A DNA stretch of 64,000 nt from Macrolepiota albuminosa (Eukaryota; Basidiomycota; Agaricomycetes; Agaricales; Agaricaceae): positions 62,001-126,000 of the forward strand of contig JAMWFC010000064.1 in the NCBI GenBank assembly GCA_027475525.1, read 5' to 3'. Shown piece after piece: positions 32,959 to 45,458 of this stretch (the stretch's first letter is position 1; the number at the start of each line of letters is the position of its first letter). A model generated the notes under the pieces. It had not been told where the DNA came from and searched no databases. It saw only the letters and a list, made by a program, of their open reading frames with translations. Made by a program: the position numbers and the translations under genes.

Positions 32959-35431
32959 GTGGCCTTTATAGCATAAAGCAGGCAGGATGGATCTAGAACG
33001 ACACTGTGAATGACAAGATGCTCTCCTGGAGCTTCACTTGCCTGGCCTGCAAGTTGTGCATATATTACAGGACAACAGAGAAAGGCACCATTGTCACCGT
33101 CCTCCATGCCAACAACTTCTTGTCAATTGCAAGCAGCAAACAGGAGAATGACTGATTCAAAAATCAACTTTGAACTGTTGAAGTACTTGGTGTAAGTATT
33201 ACTGATAGTTCTAGGGCTTGCTAGTGTAGAAGATAACCTTCAATTTACACTGACTTGATGATGAACTTGATATATTAATATTTTGAGTTGCAAATCCTAA
33301 TCTTCCAGAATGCAGAGGGGTCTCAATAAACTCCAGCCTAAGCAATTCACTCTCTGGGGATTACCAAGCCTTTGCCTATCAATTGCCTGTCTATTTTCTA
33401 CTAAACTTGGGCTACTTATACTGTTTTTTCTGGTGCACAGACCACTATCTAAACATGACTCTTTGTTGTAAACTCCCCAGCCTTCAGAACATATCTGACA
33501 GTCCAATTTCCCTTTTGAGAGGCCTGTTTTGGTGACACCAGTTCCACCATTCCTCTGGATGTTTCTGATTGCCACTTCCCCATTTGCTTCAGCTCTATTT
33601 AGCATGATCCCATCCATAGATCCTGCTTTCCCCTTTTAGCGCTTCACTGCATTCTGTGCTTCTTTTCCCTTTCCCCTTTCAGTCATGTCAAATTGGGCTT
33701 TTGTCAGATCTGAGCTTGATCTAGATCATCACAAATTGATCCCATTTTGTCAGTTCTGCCAGCTTCCATGCTTCCCCTCCCCATTACAGTGGTTGGGCTA
33801 TTGTTGAGCTGATAGTTTGAGCTGGTCCTTGCCTGTTGTTCTGTACTTTTCTGTGTATTTATTGGGATGTTTTGGAGATATATTTTTGTTGAGACTGCTA
33901 TCAGGAGGCTTACAGTTTTTAGCCCATAATTAAATGTTTATTTTGACTTCTGGTGCATGGTGTGTCCCTGACTGCTGGTACAGCATCATATCACCACATG
34001 GACTATCAGCTCCTTATACAAGACTGAGGATATGTCACACATATACACTCCTACCATATCATTGTACTGAGACATCATACCTATAGATTTACTTACTTAC
34101 TCTGTCTTATAGTTACGGCAAGGTCTTTAATTCTCACATTTCCTACACATCTACCTCAGCCTCAGGAAAGGAACAAAATTACATGATGGCAAAAATCAAA
34201 GACATTTTTACCACACATAGTCCACTGCACAAAAAAACCTTGATCTATTCTTGATCTTGGAAATTAAATATGTAATTTACTAGTGTTACTTCAAATATGT
34301 CATCAACATGATGATGAAGTGCTAATTGTACTTTGAAGTCAACCAATCTAATGCAGGATGTGATCATTTTTTGAAAACAAAATAATCTAAAATCACGATG
34401 CAACCATACTTTTGAGGACAAAATATTCAAAACTCAGAATGCAACACTAATGCTCCTTTGAAAAAATTATAATGAGATAATAATAATGGACAACCCAATA
34501 CTACTCAATATTATCACAAGCCCAACATGCAAAATATGACACTATAATGTGCCTCGCATGTGGTTGCTCTGAAATCTCCTAAATGAATGTAAGACATAGA
34601 TGAATGATAAATAATTTATACAATCACACGTATAAGTAACAAATGATTTCAGAAAGAGAATCATACAGAATGAAACCGGAATGATGTCAGTACCGTAATT
34701 TAAGGTCGTTAGGCTCTTCCGTGACATTATATCATGATACATTCCGATAGATAGCTAACCCTTGTAATTGACCGGCTAGCGATAAAAATAGAGGATGCTG
34801 CATAGGAAGCAACCCTTTGAAGCGCTAGGTGTGCTGAACTCCCACACGATGAAACCGTTGATGATCAGTTGAAAGGATAATACAGCACATCCGCATAGAT
34901 AAAAGCATAAGATGAAGGTCACTCTTTGCTGCGCGTCTTGGCAAAGCCTGCGCTTAGTACTTAACTCACTTGACATCGACCGACCGACGGAAAATGTCAA
35001 TCAGAGGCTCGCCAAGTGAAGGACACTGATTACTGACGTAGGACCCTTAATTCTGTATGAGTAATAGATTAGGATACCGGACAACGATGGACTCGTATCT
35101 GCCCGAGTAATCTATGAACTCAGACGTTTACACTGGTTTGTGCCGGACAATGGTGGACCTTATCTCTTAAACTATGCTGAGATCAATTTGGACCATAAAT
35201 GTGTAGAGAAATAGACAATCACCCTCACCCCAGATATTGGCTTCGGGCCGATGGTCTGATGGATGATTCCTGTTCTCGATAACTTTCAGCAGCATCAATC
35301 GCGTCGCAGATTTTGACCAACGTGTTCACCCACATAGTCGAATTCGGCCAGATCACCTAGAAGCACACATGACCAGAGTCAATTTGAAAAAGAAACCGTC
35401 CATAGAGAAATACACTACACATCCTAGACTC
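32959..35431. other. transition from repeats to host DNA, no firm gene
   Basis: 33297-33617 (minus) has an open frame of 106 codons, and 34776-35000 (minus) has 74 codons with one hydrophobic stretch (FILCFYLCGCAVLSFQLII). Neither shows a recognisable domain or convincing splice context. From about 34.2 kb on, base composition becomes that of the host island. Confidence 0.3.
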
Positions 35432-36650
35432 CTATAAATCATCGACCTCCATCCTGCTTGAGTGCGCTGGATTATCAGTAGGCGTCGTTTGGCTAGGGGG
35501 TGAAGTTTCTTTCTTCAGCGTCGCGCCATTCTGGACGAGCGGCGATGAAGACGATGGTGACTGAGATGACTGAGATCGAGACGTAGACGGAACAATGATC
35601 TTCTCTCGCTTTTTGGAGTTTTGAGATCGATTGAAATGATTACATTTGGGACATATGTATTCTGGGTCAAAGTCAGAAGAGAAATTTGGTAAGACAATAT
35701 GCGAGACGCACCAGTGTCTGCCCACATGCTCTCTTTTACTAGACCGTTGTGTACGAAACACTTCTCGCATATCAAAGCGTATCGGGAGGCGGATGGATTA
35801 GGGGCGTGTTCATCATCTCCAAGTAGGGCATCAGCTAGCTTGTCATACCATTGCTTACGGGGAGGGCTGGTAGGTGGTAGCGGTTCTGGAAAATCTAGAT
35901 AGGTGAAACTCGACAAGAGGCTGAAGAGGACGTACTGGCAGGCTGTAGTTGTAAATGATTCGGAGTTGGCGTCATCGAATTGCCATTCGAAGCTTGGGAA
36001 GACGGTTGTGGCGTACTCGGCTGAGCGGGTGCTGGAACTATTCTTTGACGCAGACTAGGGGCATCGTCAAAGCGTTGCAGTAATTCACGAGTCATATAAT
36101 AATTTGTCTTCTTCTTGATCTCCTCGACCTTCAACCGTTGTTGTTTCATCAGCTGCTGCAAGGTTCTCTCTACACGCCGGTGAGCAAAAGTGGTAAATAC
36201 ATGAAGTGAACTCACCTTCTGCATCGCCTTTTCGCTGGTACCAAATTTGTACAATTCTTCTAACGAACAGTATACTTGTCCTTCTTCAACGCATGAACTA
36301 ATGTCATGAAAGTACACTCACAAAATAGGCCCAATAATCACCGGCGCTCCCTTTACAACCTTCTCAACACCGCCCCTACGCTGACCGCTGGAATGTGGTA
36401 GAACGCCGAGATACCAGAGGCTAATGTATAATCCCCATGCAGCCAACGTGTATAAAGTTACAAGCAGAGTTGCCCTGCGTTCACGTAAGCGTATTTCAGA
36501 GAGTTTGACTTGTCGCTTTTGTATATCGAGCTGCAGGTTTGAAAGAATCGTTTCATAATCCTCCTCTGTCCCCTTCGAACTATTAAGATTTGCTATATTG
36601 ACAAAAAATAAATTGCTTACCGATTTGAAGAGTTTGGTTATAAAAGACAT
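35432..36650 (-). CDS. LNP1: Lunapark-type ER junction protein
   Basis: Six exons (36650-36621, 36572-36322, 36259-36216, 36169-35936, 35894-35712, 35661-35432) with GT..AG introns of 41-62 nt give 972 nt, 323 aa. Order: short N-terminus, basic helix before TM1 (about 44-68), TM2 (about 82-100), coiled coil (about 107-145, TLQQLMKQQRLKVEEIKKK), Pro/Ser-rich linker, then the Lunapark zinc finger with C229-X2-C232 in RYALICEKCFVHNG and C251-X2-C254 in YICPKCNHFN, and a Ser-rich tail. Lunapark proteins sit in the ER membrane and stabilise three-way tubule junctions. The frame is intact across all junctions. The start (MSFITKLFK) was chosen because intron 1 follows it directly. The fourth intron (41 nt) is the least certain. 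Confidence 0.92.
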
Positions 36651-38509
36651 CGTTAAAGAGTGTTGTATAATGTAAGGCAAGGAAGAGAAAAGAGAAAAGG
36701 CTGTTTGGGTGGGGATTCTTTGGAATGGCTGGCCAGCTCAGTGATGACGCGGTCACATGTGCACGTGACTACATGGCCTCTGCTCCACAAAGCCTTCGAA
36801 ATAGACTGTCTAATTTTCCTAAAGTGTATTCTAACCCTGGGTGAAAAATGGTCACAACCTTCCGAAATCTTTCCTTGCACCAAGACCTTTGCTGGTGGTT
36901 GTTTCCCAGAACGAGCTCGACATGCTAAATCAACAGTGAAGATGTCCACCAAGACTATATTGTAATTTCTGAAAATCTAAAATGCTTCCCTACTCCCTTT
37001 ATCCTTAAATTCGACCGGTTATATGCACAAGTCTATATTTTCGTCTAGCCACCCTCGTCGGCCGAGGCAAACTTTTCCTGTAAGCCTTGATAAAGTTTTG
37101 AAGGTAATCACGACCGCGACTGCATTATTTGTTGCTTGAATAGTTCATCTTGCTCGACCCGCCCCACTCATCCTCGAGCCGACACAAGCGCCTTGAACAT
37201 ACCTTTTCAAGCAGATAGGCAACACATGCTGATGGATGCATGGAATCAGGAACCATCGAACACCATTTTGTACATATTCGCCCATTGCTGTCATGTCTCC
37301 GTTCCCATATCTGATTATTCCATCGTTGAAGCATCACACAATTTCCAAACTCATCAACTATATCCGTACCTACACTGAATAAGGGGTGCTGTACCCTGAT
37401 AGAAGTCCCCGAAAATGTGTCACAATTCACAACTTCAAATGATCCATCCCGGTCGGAACCCTTGAAAGCGTTTTCTTTCACTCCCCTTTTTATGAGTCAA
37501 TCTTGATGAGTGGTTATCGGAAGTTCACGACGATCAACCCAAATACGACTCTGTTTTCCGGTTGTTCCTTGAAGGTTTTTTGCGAAATGGTCAAGTATAG
37601 CTCGCCTCGGGGGACGAACGATTGCTTGCGTAATGATCAAAACCCTTGTTATAGCGACGGTATGTATTGTGACTTCTCATATTGAGCCCTGATATGTCGG
37701 ACCACGTTGGGAATATACTGACCGTTATGACAATTTCATATCTTCTGCCAACACGGAAACCCGAATATCTGAGAGAAAAGAACACACCTTTTACTTGGGC
37801 ACACTTCTAAGAAGTCGGACGTAATGCATATACCCTCAAGGCTGAGCGCCTTGCTTTTTTGTATTGATCGGCCCGTCGGGATTCCGAACCTTTTTAAGGT
37901 TCCGCCAGAGAAAACGAATCTGCCATTGACACGCAGTCAGGTCAAGACATGTTATCAGCAGTGCAATAGTCTGCAGACAAAAATCATCATTAAAACTTTT
38001 CGCCATTATGAGTTTCTCTGGTATCTGCAGACCTGAAAACATGACCACACCCTTATAAAAATACTCGGAATAACTCGGCGTCATCAAAGTTGATTGAGCT
38101 TACGTCACTTCAAACCACTTGAGCGCCAAAATCTATTTAAACTTGGCACAACCCACTTGCATCTCCATCAACTCTGAAGCCGTGGTGGGGCCAAGTGGGA
38201 ACGCTTCCACTTGCTATTTGTGGTAGGTGAGCTAGGCTTTGGCTCGAATGGCGTGAGTCGCGGCCATGTATAACACGCCTGTCTAAAACGTTGCCGCGAT
38301 AGTATGTTCATTGACCCTTCGCAAAAAGTAATTCCCCTTGTAGCTTCCGATCCAATCTTAGACTGTCCTGAACTCCTCCATCGGCAAAATTCCAGGTCCC
38401 GGTCTTCCACTGTGTACATACACCCATTTGCACTTGAAAATGTGGATATAAACGACACTCATCAGCGCGAGTACAAAGAGCCCCCGTGGCTTCGCAGCTT
38501 TCACCTTCC
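36651..38509. other. divergent intergenic region LNP1 / GATA factor
   Basis: About 1.9 kb between two divergently transcribed genes. Open frames on both strands (for example 37125-37481 minus, 38168-38458 minus) lack ATG starts in good context or recognisable domains. It probably holds promoters and 5' UTRs. CATCATCAA and GC-poor stretches were seen but no site can be assigned. Confidence 0.4.
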
Positions 38510-39675
38510 ATGTCTCACCGGAGCCTCATGTCCGATCCCCCTCACAGGCTCGACAACGTACAAGCTTCGTTTATGCTTAGCAATCCTAAAGTGTACAACC
38601 ATTATACAGGAAATCTTTCGCCGCACTATTCAAGTGGCGGAGAATCATATAACAGTAGTTCCTGGAAATTATCAAGTAAATCCGTTCTTAAGCGTTCCAT
38701 GCCCATACTGAATGTATGACTCTTTCAGCATTGCACAATGGGTTCAGCCTCTCGGCCCAACCGAGATGGGCTAATTCATCCATGTCGCGCCATGCCCAAT
38801 TGTGTGGCTCCTTAGAGAGTACCTATCCATCGTATTCGACATCTGAACCTCCACGGACCTTCACTGGTTTTCAGGGTCCACATCAATCCTCAGGTTTGGG
38901 CCGGCCCGGAGTTAACGACAACACGATCATCTATTCCACGTTACCCCCAATGTTTTCCGAAATACCAAATCATCAAGCTCCCATATCTGCGTCTGTTGGC
39001 AGAGGCGTGCGGAATAGTCCGCGAACAAAGAACCCGAATCAAGGGGTGGGAACTGCCATTCCCTCTGAACCATTTGATTGGACATCTCTCTCAGCGGACA
39101 GTCAACTCATTGGCTTCAATTCCTCCTGGAGCGATTCTTTTTCCACGGATTCCCTTGGGCAATGCAGTGACACCCTCGAAGTTTTCCCTGTTACCCCTCC
39201 TAAACCACGCTCCCCAGCCGCATCTGCGCTCCGTGTATCGACCAACTCTCCCTCGCCTCCCGAATCACGTCGTGCCAGCACGGACAGTCCTCCGCCGTCT
39301 GGAAAATCATGCTCTCACTGTCATGCAACCTCGACACCTCTTTGGCGTCGCGAACCCAACACTCTCAAACCTCTCTGTAATGCATGCGGTCTCTACCTTG
39401 CACAACGAAATAAGTACCGCCCTCAGGAACTCATCGACGCTGATGCTGCCAATGACTCCGATACTTCAGACGGTGATGGTTCCGGTCCAGAGTGTAGTCA
39501 CTGTCATACCCACCAGACGTCAGTATGGCGCCGAAGCAAGACGGGTGCCCAACTCTGCAACGCATGTGGAGTATATTCTCGTCTGCGTGGTAGGGATAGG
39601 CCGTTATCACTCAAGCGAAATAAGATTAAGCCTCGCTCGAAACACACTCCATCCACGACAACAATTCTTTTGTAA
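38510..39675 (+). CDS. two-finger GATA-type transcription factor
   Basis: Exon 1 is 38510-38675, a 53-nt intron follows (38676-38728, branch-like ACTGAAT, CAG end), and exon 2 is 38729-39675. Total 370 aa. Start chosen at the first ATG in frame (MSHRSLMSDPP). A Ser/Pro-rich N-terminal region of about 245 residues precedes two GATA fingers: C250-X2-C253-X18-C272-X2-C275 (TPLWRREPNTLKPLCNACGL) and C311-X2-C314-X17-C332-X2-C335 (TSVWRRSKTGAQLCNACGVY), each followed by a basic tail. Such proteins bind GATA sites in nuclear DNA. Fungal two-finger GATA factors include the iron/siderophore repressors, but the Cys-rich segment between the fingers typical of those is absent, so no role is assigned. 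Confidence 0.92.
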
Positions 39676-40429
39676 CGCTTCGTATGGCTGACTTGACCAG
39701 GTTATCTTATCATGGGAACGATTTTCACCAATTTCCTTGCAGGTTGGGCAACAGGTATACGAGTTGAAATGGTATTTTAGATAACCTCGGACTTGTAATT
39801 GTATACTTTATTTGACAATCGCTTGTACTCAACACAATCGTTGGCATCATATTACGCAGGGTAGAATCAAGGGATTTCTGGCGTCTCATGAAACGCATTT
39901 GTTCTTCCACAATATATAATGGCTTCGTAGGTTCGGTATGTAGCCAATCATTTGGTTTGATCTACGACATGGGAGACACTTCCGGGGCGGTCGTGAGTTG
40001 GTTATTTCCGTGAACAAGTTCATATGGCCTGGATTTGCTATCGCGGGGTACACCTTGATGATCGAAGTTCAATGAAGTCCAATTAAACAAATATTCATAC
40101 CTTAGTAGTCTTGAGATTGCACATTAGTGATTGGTGCCTGTGGGCTGACGTTGCCGACGACCATCTGTCCAATACTTTCGATCCGCTGTTATCTGACCTC
40201 GCGGTGAGGTGTCTTCCTTAGCTCGGCTGTAGGGAACCAAGCGTTAGATCAACCTCTAGGTTGAAGACGAGTGATAAGGTACAATGTTTCTTCATCTCAT
40301 CTGTGAGAAAAGCTCTAGGGTTCGGAGAAACTGTTGGTGAAGTCCGAGAGACAAGCGATACGGCATCTGGTAAGTGTCTGTGAGCCGGAATCTATTGGAA
40401 AAGATGCACCATGAACGCACATGTAAACT
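39676..40429. other. no gene seen
   Basis: 3' flank of the GATA gene and intergenic DNA. No ORF with convincing features. Confidence 0.4.
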
Positions 40430-42120
40430 TAGGCCCGGTTGTACTTCTCAGGTATCGGGGAAAGTGATACAATATCATTTGACATTTCAACATCATCCTT
40501 TATGTTATCCGGTACGTGTGTAAGGTTGAGACCACATCCCTGACGAACATAGAGCATCATTACCTCATGTAATACCGAGATCCACTTATCATCGTGAACC
40601 AAGGAAGCTACGGCGTCAGGCGACTGATGGATGCTTTTTGTAAATGCGCTTGGCAAATGAAAACGCGTCAGCTAGCGAGACGCAGCAACTCGTTCATGGA
40701 TGTAGAGGGATGTAGAGGGATGATATAACTAGGAGAAAGAAGTTTAACCTAGACCCATAAATTAGGGCCTAGAAAACTTACTACAAGTTTCCCGATAGGT
40801 ACTCCAAAAAAATTCTTGACTTGAGCCCAGATTCTCAGAAAATGACACAACCTTGGTGTTTCATGACATCGGTTATCATTCATGGGACCCCGCGGTGTAT
40901 TGACCACGGGCTGCTTTCCATATCAGTGATGCATAGTGCAATGTCCTTTCGATTGATGGAATAAGGCGTGGAGACTTCAACCTTGCTCGCCGCGTATCAA
41001 AGGCATTTGGGTGATATGAGGCATTATTCGATGCCCACGAACGAAAACACATTGTGTCCTCCATTAGGCGCGTTTGAAGCAAAAATGAATCATCTTGTGC
41101 TCTCATTTGTATCAGGTCATGAACGGATTGACGGAAAAAGATGAGCCTGCGCGGAAGACAGCGGGACAGGAGGTGTCACGAGTAAGCTACTCCATTGTTA
41201 CATCCCAGAGCACACATGTTGAAAGATGCTTGTTAATCCGAGGATCTATCGGAAAAAGCTCTATGCATGAGGCTGACTTATCTTAACCGGCGAGAAGACA
41301 AAGGCAACCATTTGGAACACTACGCCTAAGCGTTTTATTGGAAAGCTGATACCAGTTCTTGGCACTTCTGACTGCAAAGGTTGGCCGAACACGCCAAGCG
41401 ACACGCACCGGTTGGCATATGAAGAATGGCTCCCTGTGAGTAGGTCCGTGTAAACTGGAAATTACTAGCACCAGAAGAAAGACCGCTATTGTGATTTTTC
41501 AGCCCAAGTCCTCAATGATATTTGGGCAGATACATGCTCAAGGGATGGCATAGAAAGCTCAAGGTTCACGGCTCTCTTCTTCGTATTCGCGCTCATCACT
41601 ATACCCTTCGGTGGGTGAAAATTTGAGATGTTAACGATATCCTTTGGAGCGATCCTGACTTCTTTGAAACCCTCTGGAACTCCACGGTAGTTGATGGCAT
41701 CGCTTGGGGACCCACGAACGTTGAACAAGGTCTCGAAAGCTCCATCCTCGGTAAGATGAACAAAATGCGAACACCGGTTACCGTAAGGTTCAGGCACCCA
41801 TGACGTTTGGGAAGGAGTTGGTGAACATACATCTGGGCATCATTGAGGTAGGACATTAGTGTGGAGACCCATCAACTATGACCACTTTAAACTTGTTCGA
41901 TGTTACACCCATAAGTTCTACATACCAATTATCACGTTGCATACATTGTTTCACCTTCTGAGAGAAGTTAAGGACTTCGAGTTGATGATCAACATGTCTG
42001 CCAGTATCGAATTCATAAGCACACAGCTGTCGTAAAATCGAAGCTACTGCGCTCTTACATAAGAAGTCGGGTCTACTCCATACCGTAATCCATGTTCATG
42101 ACGGGCAAGTCTGTCCCAGG
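40430..42120 (-). CDS. possible multi-exon gene, unknown function
   Basis: Minus-strand exon-like blocks: about 42000-41870 (LCAYEFDTGRHVDHQLEVL, then a continuous stretch to FKVVIVDGS), 41850-41486 (CSHFVHLTEDGAFETLF, then VRGSPSDAINYRGVPEGF), 41471-41283 and 41106-40876. The first two have coding-like composition and are separated by about 40 nt ending in CCCAG, like the short introns of this genome. No family is recognised, and start, stop and most splice sites were not resolved. It may be a working gene or a decayed one. Confidence 0.35.
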
Positions 42121-43166
42121 ATTTTTTTGGTCCACAGCGGTGGATGGCTGAACCATTCACTCGCAAGGCAGAAAGTTTCCTACATCTAAGAGCTGATTAT
42201 CACAGTCGTGCTCGAGAGGAAACGCTGAGGGAGAACATTTCACCTGTTGAACTGTGGTAAACGCAATGGATGGAGCCCCCGGCTAGACATGTGCTAAGAA
42301 ACGCACCTGAAGAGAGGTTGACTGGCATAACTAACTAGGCGAGTTTGACATACGAGAACTATATTGATGTGAAGGCAAATTCTGAATTACTCAGAATTAT
42401 ATGTGTGTGTACACTCATTCGTCAAGGAAAGGAAGAAGGAAGAACGTGAACTAGCAAAACTCACCAAAGTTGCTGGCAACTCTCAGTCATTGGGTTTCTC
42501 CAAGCATTTCCCAAATTTGTCCCTGTTATGATTCATTGACCACCATTTACTTATGTCTGCCCACTCGAGCCAATCACTAATAGCTTCCTTGCTGGCCTGA
42601 GGGATCTTTTAAGAGATTTGATAACGACTTCCTTTCCCTTTGCTCAACGGAATGTGTATAACATATCCGGTTATTCTGCTTGTTTCCTCTCGGCTGTTTG
42701 ACCTCTTCGACGTTCCCTTAATTGCTGCATCCAAAACCACCATTACTATTTCCTGTGATGTCTAATATTGGTGGTCATCACCAGTTCTCGTTGGTAAACC
42801 TCTAGTCAAACGCAAACTCCTTGTATTTCACCATGGAGCTCAGTTTTAAGCAAAACACAACACACTACCTCTTTCCATTGAGTTCATGACTGCCAGACCA
42901 GGTAGCAGCAAACACATACACATAACAAAAGGTACACTCTCGCTTCGTATGCTACGAGGCGTTCTTACTAACAGCAGAATTGATGGACTCTACGCTTTGT
43001 GGCTCTGTTGGTGCGCTTGTACCTTGAGACGCTTTGCTCTATGCTCGCAATCCTCTTTGGAGATCCTCTTTGACTCTTGCTCCAAGCATATAAAGTATCT
43101 CAACAACAGAGGATATAGCTCTCAACATCCTTACCTCTTCTCTCTCAAATATTGTCACTGATTGCG
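42121..43166. other. intergenic, no gene seen
   Basis: Upstream region of the gene at 43167. An open frame at 42886-43161 runs toward it but shows no domain and overlaps what should be promoter and 5' UTR. Confidence 0.35.
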
Positions 43167-43869
43167 ATGTCTTACATCAATCCTCTTCATCCTCCTGTCC
43201 CCCCCTCCCAGATTTCACCTTATTCTACCCTGGAAGGTGCCATAGGTATTCCTAAGCCCCTGTCTCCTGGCCGTCACCCCCTTCCACAACAGCCCTATAT
43301 TCCCGCCTCGAAATGGACTCGAGCAATGGGGCGAAATGTTCACCTGCACGCAGCAATTCAATTCGACCATATTGGTTATGACGGTCAGGGTGTGCGGATG
43401 TGCGAGCTTTTAGCTCGTTGCAACGTTACGATAGCGACTTTTATGCAAGGAGCAAGAGATGCAGTCCTTTCTTATACTGACCGGGACCGTATCTCGTTCC
43501 GCATTATTGTAAGGTTTCCTTTTCCAGCTATTACCTAGTAATGACAAGTCTCTAGTGGCCGGGATACGAGCATGTTGAAAGTTGTGATCAACTGACACTC
43601 AACCCTCATGGACTTCCTATCACTCGGTGTCAGCTGGCCAAATGTGTTGCCAAGTATTTTGCACGTTTCATGGAGGTTTGTAGTCATCCTTATCTCCTGC
43701 CAATATTCACTTATATATCGAGTTTTAGAAAACGCGCAACGAACGTTCTCGCTCCTCCGAATGGAACCTTAGATCTTCCGGCATACACTTTGAAAATCTT
43801 GTCCTGGTCGCATTGGTCAATGTTTGGGATGGTGTATGGCAGGCAGACGTTGTAATTGATATTCGTTGA
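43167..43869 (+). CDS. intact three-exon gene, unknown function
   Basis: Exons 43167-43508, 43556-43675 and 43729-43869, with introns of 47 and 53 nt (GTAAGG..TAG with TAATGAC branch site, GTTTGT..TAG). Coding length 603 nt, 200 aa, no internal stop, TGA end. The Pro-rich N-terminus (about 55 residues) precedes a compact globular part with HAAIQFDHIGYDGQGVRMCE, WPGYEHVESC, LPITRCQLAKCVAKYFARFM and a C-terminal HFENLVLVALVNVWDG. No signal peptide or membrane segment. I recall similar WPGYEH-type hypothetical proteins from agaricomycetes, but no function is known to me and this was not checked. Confidence 0.75.
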
Positions 43870-44607
43870 CGGATCGTCCGCTAACGCCAAGAACGCGCGA
43901 TTTCTTTTCATATACTGTTTCAATTGCACATCAATACTTGTTTTTCAGACTTTTCTGACCATATACCGTATTAATGATCAAATAGATTTCACTTTTAAAT
44001 CAGATGCATTTCACGCTGTAAATAAACAGGTCCGAAGTGATGCGATTCATAAGTGATGGGCCTATCTTTTTACGTGATACCTTTGAGTGACTATTGTGAT
44101 TTCAGCGCAAAGTATAGAGACTAGTATCTTTCTGAAACTTGCGTGGAGGGACAGAACACTAACATCGGTGATAATACAAGCACCAAAAGTTTATATACAA
44201 CGTTGCGACGTTTTTGGTTTGGGCGATCTACGCTTTTCTTGTGTGTTTATTGAGTACTGAAACTAGCTTTAGGTGTTGACGTTGGAATTGCTCATTATGG
44301 CGACCATCAACCTTATCATATTGTCCCCTTTTTTCGTCCCTTCTTACTCTCATTATCTCATTATACCGTCATTGACCTTGCATTAGTGAGGTTTCACGTT
44401 CTCTATCGCATCTCTAGATCTATGTCTGACAGGAACACTTGGGTTTGAGTTCCATACCCCTTCCGCCTCAGGATCGCATGGGTAACAGATTATTAAGCGC
44501 TGTTGTCAGCCATCATAGGATTTGAGCACCGAGCGTCCATACACGTCGAAGTCGGCAAGGCACGAAGGTACGCAGAATTTGTGATTCTTGTGATTCGGAG
44601 TACAGGA
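43870..44607. other. no gene seen
   Basis: AT-rich intergenic DNA between the last host gene and the copia LTR at 44608. Confidence 0.4.
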
Positions 44608-45366
44608 TGTTTTAGACAACAACTCAGTCGGTTGGTAAACGACTGTATTGGTCAATCTATCTACCTGTTTTAGACAACAGCTGTAAGTATTGGTTACTTA
44701 TGTGGTATTATTGGAGAGGAATCGCGGTACGCGGTGGAGAGGCACATGATCCACGTGACATATGCGCCGCAGAGGGAAGTTGGGGGAGAAAAACTATACA
44801 GTTTTATGGTTACGGATTGGAGATGGAGGCCCGAATACCTCAGTCGTTTACCAACCAACTGAGGTATGTCCGGTTTTATACTGCACGACACGATACCACA
44901 TAACTAATAAATACTTACAGTTACTGTCTAAAACAGGTAGATAGATTGACTAATACAGTCATTTACCAACCTGTAGACAATGACAGTATTTAGTCCTCAG
45001 TCACACAATGTAATGTAGTACGACTATGTTTACCTGTAGACAATGACAGTATTTAGTCTACAGAGTATTATCAGCTAATGTTAGGTACGGGTAAGTAAAA
45101 CCGACTCACCCTCAGTCACACAATGTAATGTAGTACGACTGAGGGTGCGTCCTGTATCGGAATACCATTAGAGTAAAAATAAATAAGGTTTACGGCAAAG
45201 ACTAGCAAATACCGATCATGTAGCCACCAGGACTCGGATGAGATAAAAACATAAGAGAGGTAACTAAAAAGGAAAGGTGATCTCGTAATCACAAATATGA
45301 CGTACAGTTGTTTAGGGTCGAATGAGTCTTTGCTCAACACAACCGACTGAGTTACTGTCTAAAACA
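44608..45366 (+). repeat. copia-2 5' LTR with internal palindromes (759 bp)
   Basis: Starts TGTTTTAGAC and ends GTCTAAAACA. The terminal inverted repeat is unusually long, because AACTCAGTCGGTT near the start matches AACCGACTGAGTT near the end. Inside, 44628-44708 and 44897-44975 are inverted copies (TGTTTTAGACA..CTGTAAGTATT facing its complement), and CAGTCGTTTACCAACC recurs at 44840. Two more direct repeats (CTGTAGACAATGACAGTATTTAGTC at 44971 and 45034, split by position; CTCAGTCACACAATGTAATG at 44996 and 45111) add to the scrambled structure. The 3' limit is fixed by the primer site; the 5' limit is inferred. Confidence 0.65.
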
Positions 45367-45378
45367 GGTTATGGGCCC
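45367..45378 (+). promoter_or_regulatory. half tRNA-iMet primer binding site
   Basis: GGTTATGGGCCC directly after the LTR is complementary to the anticodon arm (GGGCCCATAACC) of eukaryotic initiator tRNA-Met. Copia of Drosophila uses the same half-tRNA priming. The identical site occurs in the other copia element at 58316-58327. Confidence 0.8.
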
Positions 45379-45458
45379 CGTTGCCACTCAGTAAAGCGTA
45401 AAAGTAGACGACTTGAGAAAAGACTTACATCGAATCACTGAACCACGAAAACAACGAC

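Noticed and set aside
33297..33617. 106-codon minus-strand ORF
   Set aside because: It lies in mixed repeat DNA without recognisable motifs. It could be repeat-derived but is not supported as a gene.
34776..35000. Small membrane protein on the minus strand
   Set aside because: There is one hydrophobic stretch only; neither splice structure nor homology could be recognised.
37125..37481. 118-codon minus-strand ORF between LNP1 and the GATA gene
   Set aside because: It has no ATG at its start, no domain and no splice context. It is probably chance in promoter DNA.
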